This document shows, in pieces, positions 59,072 to 64,000 of a stretch of 64,000 bases of DNA; position 1 is the first letter of the stretch; every line of letters starts with the position of its first letter. Under the pieces are notes generated by a model. That model had not been told where the DNA came from. It worked only from the letters and a program-made list of their open reading frames with translations, and searched no databases. The position numbers and the translations under genes are program-made. Source of the stretch: Rariglobus sp. Its GTDB lineage: Bacteria; Verrucomicrobiota; Verrucomicrobiia; Opitutales; Opitutaceae. The stretch lies in the NCBI GenBank assembly GCA_029266495.1, contig JAQSWS010000018.1, positions 1 to 64,000 on the forward strand, given 5' to 3'.

Positions 59072-61282
59072 TTACGGGAGGAGCCTGGCGCGTTGGGCGA
59101 ACTGGATGTCGTAGAGCGATTCGGCGACGGGCTGGGTGGCGAGTTCGAAGAGCACGCGGTTGGATTGGGATCCGACCTGAAGCGTTGGAGTGGTGATATT
59201 GATGCCCCAATCGGCGGCGCTTTGCGTGGTATTTTCACGGGTGTAACCGTCTTTGATACGGATGCCGGCGGGGCCCTGGCCGGCGTGGGCGCCGATCACC
59301 AGGCCGAACTCGGCGGGCGTGACGCCGAGGAGGTTGTGGCGAAGATCTTTGCCGTGGGTGTCGTAGGTGTTGAAGCCCTCGTTTTCGTAGTTCCACACGA
59401 TGCTCCAGCCGCAGGTGGCGTAGGCGCGGGGGCTGAGTTCGCGACGGTTGACGAGCAGCAGGCCGGCCTCGTTGGAGTAGTGGTTGTCCCAGAGAATGCC
59501 GTGGGCGAACTGGAGGTGGGAGTCGTCCACCGACTCGCCGCCGGTCGTGACGCTGGTGTGAAAGCGGTAGTCGATCGAGGAGCAGTTTTTGATGACGATA
59601 TTGCACGTCTGCGAAGCGGCGGTGGTGTAGCCGTGGCGGACGTTGATCGCGTTGCAGTTTTTATAGAGGAGGTTCTGACCCTTGATGTAGAAACCGTAGC
59701 CGGAGCCGCCGCCGCCGCAGTTGAGGGCGTTGGCGGTGGTGCAGCCGAGGAACGACGTGTTGACCGCGTAGGTGGTGGCGAAGCCGAGGCTGCGGAAGCT
59801 GTCGATGTCCACGTTCTTGAAAAGACCGTTGAGAACGCCGGTCACCATGACGGTGCAGCCGAGCGAGTCCTCGGGATTGGCGACGCCGTCTTCGGCATCG
59901 GCGGTGAGCGTGAGATCCTGGAGCCCGCTGTTGTTGAGAAAAGTCGATGGAGCGCGGGGTGTCACCGTGATCATCGCGTTGGCGGGATTGAGCTCGTGCG
60001 GAATCGGCGCGTCGAGGGTGAGAACGTTGCCCGAGCGGGAGAGAATCCGGCGATAGTAGCAGAAGGAGTAGCTCGGATCGGAGAATAGCGGGACATTGGC
60101 CGCGTCGTAGTTGGTCCAGCGAAGCGGCTTCGGGGCGTAGGAGGAATTGCTGGCGTAGGCGGAAACGAACGAAGACCACATGATCTGGCGGATCACGATG
60201 CCGGTGGCGCTGGCGAGTTTGTTGTAGGGATCGGAGACGGTGAGCGTGCGTGCGCCGAGGGGAACGGTGGCGGAGGCGGTGGCGACGTTGGGTTGGATGC
60301 TGCCGTAGAACCAACCGCCGCTGTCGGCCTTGTAGAAGTTGATCACACCGCTGGCGAACGTGGCTTCCTGGCGATCGGCCACGGCGGTCGCGGTGTGGTA
60401 GGTGGCGTCGACTTTCAACGTGGTGACGCCCATGCCGGCGCCTTTGATGACCGTGTTGTCGGTGGTGACGCTGATGGCCTTGCCGGTCTTGCCGGCGCCG
60501 ATGCGGAACGTGCCGGCGGGAATGATCACGGTGCCGCCGGAGGGCAGGGCGGCGAGGGCGGCGTTGATCTTGTCGGTGATGTCCTCGTTGGCGACGGCGG
60601 AGATCGTCTGCGTGGAGGCGGGCACGCCGGTGAACTCCTCGCGTTCGCCATATTGGTAACCAGCGTAGGAGAAGTCGTAGGTGCCGGCGTTCCAGGATTT
60701 GCCGCCGACGGAGAGCGTGTTGAATTGCCAGACACCGCCCACCTTGGAGAGCAGTTGCGAAGGCGAGCCCTGGCGGGTGACGACGACGTTGTCTACGTAG
60801 AGGGGAGTGAGGTTGCCGCCGATGCGGAAGCTGAGCCTGGCGTCGGAGATGTTGGCCCCCGAATGCGTGTAGATGATCGTGGTGCGCGCGGAGGCGGTGC
60901 CGACGTTCACGCCGTAGGTGCCGCCGAAGATGGTCGCGGTGTTGCGCAGCAGGACGTCGATGGGCTTGGCGGCGTCGGCGCGGGCGTCGAACGCGATCGT
61001 GTAGGTGACTCCGCTGACCAACGGCTGGCCGAGAAGCTGGTCGAGGTTGACGGCGGATTTGGAGGAACCGCCGTTGGTGATGAGCACGCGGCCCCAGCCG
61101 GCGCTGTTGTCGAGGGTGGCGGCGGCGCCGGTGGCGAGCTTGAGCGACCAGGGATCGGTGCCGCTGATAAAGTTATCGTTGACGATCGCGTTGATGGCGC
61201 GAGCAGGCACGGAGGTGAAGACGGCGGACAACGTCAGTGCCATCACAGCACGACGGAGGGGGTGGCGGGGTTTTGTATTCAT
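59072..61282 (-). CDS. Beta-helix pectate-lyase-like protein with N-terminal CBM-like domain
   Basis: About 736 residues. A signal peptide (AVMALTLSAVFTSVPARA) precedes an extra domain at about residues 32-165 (VNDNFISGTDPWSLKLATGA, GVTYTIAFDARADAAKPIDV, RIGGNLTPLYVDNVVVTRQG), similar to CBM4/16-type carbohydrate-binding modules. The beta-helix follows: SWNAGTYDFSYAGYQYGERE, PSGGTVIIPAGTFRIGAGK, SGYGFYIKGQNLLYKNC. It is a clear tandem paralogue of the protein at 57268-59025. The start at 61282 gives the signal peptide. It lies 87 bases downstream of the 2-hydroxyacid dehydrogenase gene in the same direction. Substrate unknown. Confidence 0.78.
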   Translation of the reverse strand: MNTKPRHPLRRAVMALTLSAVFTSVPARAINAIVNDNFISGTDPWSLKLATGAAATLDNSAGWGRVLITNGGSSKSAVNLDQLLGQPLVSGVTYTIAFDARADAAKPIDVLLRNTATIFGGTYGVNVGTASARTTIIYTHSGANISDARLSFRIGGNLTPLYVDNVVVTRQGSPSQLLSKVGGVWQFNTLSVGGKSWNAGTYDFSYAGYQYGEREEFTGVPASTQTISAVANEDITDKINAALAALPSGGTVIIPAGTFRIGAGKTGKAISVTTDNTVIKGAGMGVTTLKVDATYHTATAVADRQEATFASGVINFYKADSGGWFYGSIQPNVATASATVPLGARTLTVSDPYNKLASATGIVIRQIMWSSFVSAYASNSSYAPKPLRWTNYDAANVPLFSDPSYSFCYYRRILSRSGNVLTLDAPIPHELNPANAMITVTPRAPSTFLNNSGLQDLTLTADAEDGVANPEDSLGCTVMVTGVLNGLFKNVDIDSFRSLGFATTYAVNTSFLGCTTANALNCGGGGSGYGFYIKGQNLLYKNCNAINVRHGYTTAASQTCNIVIKNCSSIDYRFHTSVTTGGESVDDSHLQFAHGILWDNHYSNEAGLLLVNRRELSPRAYATCGWSIVWNYENEGFNTYDTHGKDLRHNLLGVTPAEFGLVIGAHAGQGPAGIRIKDGYTRENTTQSAADWGINITTPTLQVGSQSNRVLFELATQPVAESLYDIQFAQRARLLP

Positions 61283-61369
61283 GGGGTAATGCCGTGGCAA
61301 AATGACATGGCAAAGCGGGGCGCCGGCGGTCAGGCCGGCGAAAAGGGGGGAACCGGGGGTGGAGGTCGC

Positions 61370-62434
61370 TCAGGTCGAGCGGTCGTAGAGTTCGGGCGTG
61401 ATCAACGCTTCCAGCGGCTCGCCGCGCAGGTAGCGGTCGAGATTGTCCAGTGCGAGACGTCCGCACGCGGGGAGACGGTCATAGGTGGGGCCTCCGATGT
61501 GGGGGGAAAGTAATGCATTGGGTGTGACCACCGCGGGCGACTCCGGGCCGAGCGGTTCCTTGGCGACGACATCGAGGGCGACCTGGATGCGGCCGCTTTG
61601 CGCCTCGCGCAGCAGGGCGGGCTCGTCGACGAGCAGGCCTCGCCCGACGTTGACGAACACGGCGTCGTCGGGGAGCGCGGCGAGCACCGGGGTGTTGATG
61701 CTCGCGATGTTGTGCGGGGTGAGCGCCTCACATTCGAAAAACACTTCGCTCCGGGCGGCGAGTTCGGCGAGCGACTGGCAGGGGGTGACGCCGGCGTTTT
61801 CCATGAGTGCTGACGGCACACCGGAGGAGAACGCGCAGATACGGACGTTGAAGGGCTGGAGCAGGCGAATAAGGGAGCGGGCGACATGCCCGAAACCGTG
61901 CACGCCCACGCGGCGGCCGATCAGCGTGCGCGTCTGGAGCCGCACGGTCGAGTTGCGCCAGGGAATGGCCCGCGGTCCGGTGATGATCTGCTGCCAGGCC
62001 GGTTGCCGGCGCAGCGCGGCGAGAGCGAGCAGCAAGGCGTGTTCGGCCACGGTGTCTCCGGCGAGCGCACCCCAGTTGGTGAGCAGGCCGCCACGTTCGA
62101 GAAAGGCACGGGAGACGAGGGACCGCGCCGAGCCGGCCAGGTGGCAGACGTAGCGCAAGGCCGATCCGGCTTCGGCGAAGGCCGGAGGGATCGCGGGCGT
62201 GGACCAGCACGATACGATCACCGTGGGTTGAAACTCCTCAAGCAGCGCGAGCCATGCGACAGGTGTCAGCGAAGCGGTGGCGGGGCACCAGCGGACTTCG
62301 ATGTCGTCCAGGTCGATGACGTTATTCGGGAAAAAATCGCCGCGTTCCTGTGCGTTGATCGCAAAGAGCACGCGCTCGGTGGAGTGCGTGGCTTTGCGAC
62401 CGGAGGAAGCTGCGGGTGTCGCAAGGGTGTCCAT
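61370..62434 (-). CDS. D-isomer-specific 2-hydroxyacid dehydrogenase
   Basis: About 354 residues. GRRVGVHGFGHVARSLIRLL is the Rossmann GxGxxG-like loop, VFVNVGRGLLVDEPALLREA the catalytic Arg region, VALDVVAKEPLGPESPAV the Glu region and LSPHIGGPTYDRL the catalytic His. The family reduces 2-keto acids with NAD(H); glycerate, hydroxypyruvate and phosphoglycerate are common substrates. The start at 62434 is preceded by only 9 bases from the end of the PEP-CTERM gene, so the two may be co-transcribed. Substrate cannot be told. Confidence 0.9.
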   Translation of the reverse strand: MDTLATPAASSGRKATHSTERVLFAINAQERGDFFPNNVIDLDDIEVRWCPATASLTPVAWLALLEEFQPTVIVSCWSTPAIPPAFAEAGSALRYVCHLAGSARSLVSRAFLERGGLLTNWGALAGDTVAEHALLLALAALRRQPAWQQIITGPRAIPWRNSTVRLQTRTLIGRRVGVHGFGHVARSLIRLLQPFNVRICAFSSGVPSALMENAGVTPCQSLAELAARSEVFFECEALTPHNIASINTPVLAALPDDAVFVNVGRGLLVDEPALLREAQSGRIQVALDVVAKEPLGPESPAVVTPNALLSPHIGGPTYDRLPACGRLALDNLDRYLRGEPLEALITPELYDRST

Positions 62435-62443
62435 TGCAGCGGT

Positions 62444-63319
62444 TCAAACGCCCTGGCGGCGGCGGAGGGCGACCACACCGAGCGCGAGCACGCCGGCGAG
62501 GGCGGCGTAGGTGGAGGGTTCGGGGACGGCAGTGTAGTCGATCTTGATGTTATCGAGCGTGTAGCTTGAACCCGCAGTGTTGGAGAACGCGAGGGTGTCG
62601 AAGCTGGTGGTCAGTCCTGCAGTATCGACGACGGTGGCCGTCTGGGTCGAACTGACGGAGTCACCGGTGAACACGCCCGTGTAGGAAAGACTCACCGAAA
62701 CGGTTGAAATGTCAGTCCGGGTGATGGTCAGCGTTCCGGTATAGATGGAGCTGGCGGCAAAAGTCTTGAATGCGCCGCCCCCGGATGCGCCGAGCTGCAC
62801 GTAGCCTGTTCCAATACTGCCTCCGATAAGAGTCGTGCTGGTGCCGCGTTCGTAGAAGCGAAGGATGTTGTTGCTGGCGGCAGCGGTATTCACGCCGCCC
62901 AAGTAGCCGGCGTAGCTGCCGGTAAACGCGGCGTTGCTGACCCCGAAGCTGTCGCCGGTCATGCGGGTGCCGGAGTTAAACAGTCCCGAGCGAAAGCCGG
63001 CGGCCGAGTTGCCCGTCGTGGCGAAGCTGACGTCGAAGGTGAGCTTGATGCTTTCGGTTACTCCGAGGCTCACCGGGCTGCCCGAGGCGGTGAAGTAGGT
63101 GAGGCCGGTCATGCCCGTGGTCGCCTGGTTGAGGGTTCCTCCGCTGGCGGTGAGGTTGCCGCTTGTTCCTGAAACGAACCATTGAGACGAGGTGGAGAGG
63201 GACTGGTTGGTGCGGTCGTTGTCCGCAAAAGTGTCGTTGAGCAGCGTGGTGACAGTTTGGGCGGAAAGCGGGAGGGCGAGGGCTCCGGAGAGGCAGAACA
63301 GGCGAAGGGCGGTGGTCAT
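62444..63319 (-). CDS. PEP-CTERM sorting domain protein
   Basis: About 291 residues. A signal peptide (LFCLSGALALPLSAQ) is followed by a Thr/Ser/Gly-rich beta body (LLNDTFADNDRTNQSLSTSS, VSLSYTGVFTGDSVSSTQTA). The C-terminus AVPEPSTYAALAGVLALGVV with ALRRRQGV is the PEP, hydrophobic and basic tripartite tail. It lies 8 bases downstream of the deacetylase-like gene and 9 bases upstream of the dehydrogenase gene. No exosortase is in the window. Function unknown; probably a surface protein. Confidence 0.85.
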   Translation of the reverse strand: MTTALRLFCLSGALALPLSAQTVTTLLNDTFADNDRTNQSLSTSSQWFVSGTSGNLTASGGTLNQATTGMTGLTYFTASGSPVSLGVTESIKLTFDVSFATTGNSAAGFRSGLFNSGTRMTGDSFGVSNAAFTGSYAGYLGGVNTAAASNNILRFYERGTSTTLIGGSIGTGYVQLGASGGGAFKTFAASSIYTGTLTITRTDISTVSVSLSYTGVFTGDSVSSTQTATVVDTAGLTTSFDTLAFSNTAGSSYTLDNIKIDYTAVPEPSTYAALAGVLALGVVALRRRQGV

Positions 63320-63327
63320 GGGGGCGG

Positions 63328-64000
63328 TTAGTTTTTAGCGGGTGCGGTGGTGGTGGAGAGCGATGCGGCGAGTTCGGCGGGGGTCACCGTGGGGATTTTG
63401 TTTTGGCTGACGTAGTCGACGATCTTGAGGAATTCGTCCCAGCGGGCGTCGTCCCACTTGTTGGGGTGGCCTTGAAGAATGAAGTAGCGGCGCCTGGCGG
63501 CGTGCTGGTTGTAGCCACTGATGAATTTTTCCGCGCTGGGGACGAAGAGCGGCTGTTCGAGATTCACCTTCCACACACGATCGAGGACGGTGATCTTGCC
63601 TGCTTCGCCGACGGCCTGGCCGCGGGCGTCGATCGGGGTTGGATAGAGCCAGACCTTGAGGGTGGGATCCTCGGTGAGGACGCGCACGGTGGCGTCAAGA
63701 TCGGCGGGGGAGGCGGGCAGATTGCCGCCGCCGGGAGGGCCGTAGGTTTGAAACGCGAAGCCCAGCCGGGCCTGGGCGAGTTTCTGGGATTTGGCGAACC
63801 GCTCCTTTTGTTCTTCGTAGGAGCGGGCGGTGAATTCGGCGGCCTCCTTGTCGCCGACCGCGTGCACGGCGTGATCATAACCGTGGAAGAAGAACTCGAC
63901 GAGGCCGGTGTCGTGCATTTCCCGCAACCAGGCGAAATAGGCGGGTTTGTCGCCTTCGAGGGAGTCGGCGATGACGCCGAGCGAGAGCTTGATCTGGCGT
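63328..64000 (-). CDS. Polysaccharide deacetylase-like protein, 5' part outside the window
   Basis: At least 224 residues, with the frame open to the end of the window (SLGVIADSLEGDKPAYFAWL precedes the first in-window TTG). FFFHGYDHAVHAVGD and RYFILQGHPNKWDDARWDEF resemble the His-containing motifs of polysaccharide deacetylase-fold proteins of the NodB-like type, and FQTYGPPGGGNLPASPADL a following loop. The stop is at 63328 and the PEP-CTERM gene follows 8 bases later. The N-terminus, including any signal peptide, is not visible. Confidence 0.65.
   Translation of the reverse strand, partial: RQIKLSLGVIADSLEGDKPAYFAWLREMHDTGLVEFFFHGYDHAVHAVGDKEAAEFTARSYEEQKERFAKSQKLAQARLGFAFQTYGPPGGGNLPASPADLDATVRVLTEDPTLKVWLYPTPIDARGQAVGEAGKITVLDRVWKVNLEQPLFVPSAEKFISGYNQHAARRRYFILQGHPNKWDDARWDEFLKIVDYVSQNKIPTVTPAELAASLSTTTAPAKN

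Noticed and set aside
1-64000. CRISPR arrays, tRNA or rRNA genes, insertion sequences, prophage
   Set aside because: No direct-repeat/spacer pattern, no cloverleaf or rRNA core sequence and no transposase, integrase or phage structural protein was recognised.

Overview
This 64 kb window is GC-rich bacterial chromosome, most likely from a verrucomicrobium of the Opitutaceae or a close relative. The grounds are three proteins with C-terminal PEP-CTERM sorting tails, a very large prepilin-like protein matching Verru/Chthon cassette protein A, many secreted carbohydrate-active enzymes beside LacI/AraC regulators, SGNH-like hydrolase paralogues and short simple intergenic repeats. No rRNA, tRNA, CRISPR array, transposase or phage gene was seen.

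Layout. (1) 86-8883: surface-polysaccharide cluster. It holds a methyltransferase, two GT2 glycosyltransferases, a polyprenyl-phosphate sugar transferase, an O-antigen ligase/polymerase, RmlA, RmlB and an SDR resembling the bifunctional plant epimerase/reductase; no rmlC is present. (2) 9089-10477: xseA, invaded by and terminated in an AATGACC heptamer repeat. (3) 10527-19769: mostly minus-strand genes: SGNH-like protein, PEP-CTERM protein, Gfo/Idh/MocA oxidoreductase, sugar isomerase, NamZ-type muramidase, lactate permease, glycerate kinase and a DUF1653 protein. (4) 19860-31917: esterase, two BON-domain proteins, fucose-isomerase-like protein with a divergent AraC regulator, dipeptide-epimerase-like enzyme, SDR, a B12-type ribonucleotide reductase behind paired palindromes, a single-pass membrane protein, a Cys-rich secreted peptide and RlmM. 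(5) 31925-46801: SGNH-like protein, LacI regulator and a divergent seven-gene plus-strand operon: GH116, GH28-like, two GH74-like, ChbG/YdjC deacetylase, CE2-like esterase and MFS transporter. (6) 47013-54271: PEP-CTERM protein, decayed nucleoside hydrolase, Verru/Chthon A protein and a small secreted protein followed in frame by a decayed copy of its own tail. (7) 54268-64000: agarase-like GH with a CBM9-like tail, a tandem pair of beta-helix proteins, a 2-hydroxyacid dehydrogenase, a third PEP-CTERM protein and a partial deacetylase-like gene.

How the parts may work together. The 33982-46801 operon looks like a complete glycan-utilisation locus without SusC/SusD: depolymerases (GH74-like, GH28-like), deacetylating enzymes (CE2-like, ChbG), a beta-glycosidase (GH116) and a sugar-cation symporter. 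The divergent LacI gene probably controls it. A 14-bp near-palindrome, CGCATCAATATGCG, lies between the two and recurs almost unchanged upstream of the PEP-CTERM gene at 47013 and twice upstream of the decayed nucleoside hydrolase, which suggests a local regulon. Xyloglucan or an acetylated beta-glucan is the best guess for the substrate, as inference only.

The most unusual observations are the heptamer arrays that enter xseA and supply its stop codon; the rml cluster with an epimerase/reductase-like SDR in place of rmlC/rmlD; the shared LacI-type operator set; a perfect 17-bp terminator-like hairpin inside the Verru/Chthon A reading frame; and the decayed in-frame tail duplication at 54095.
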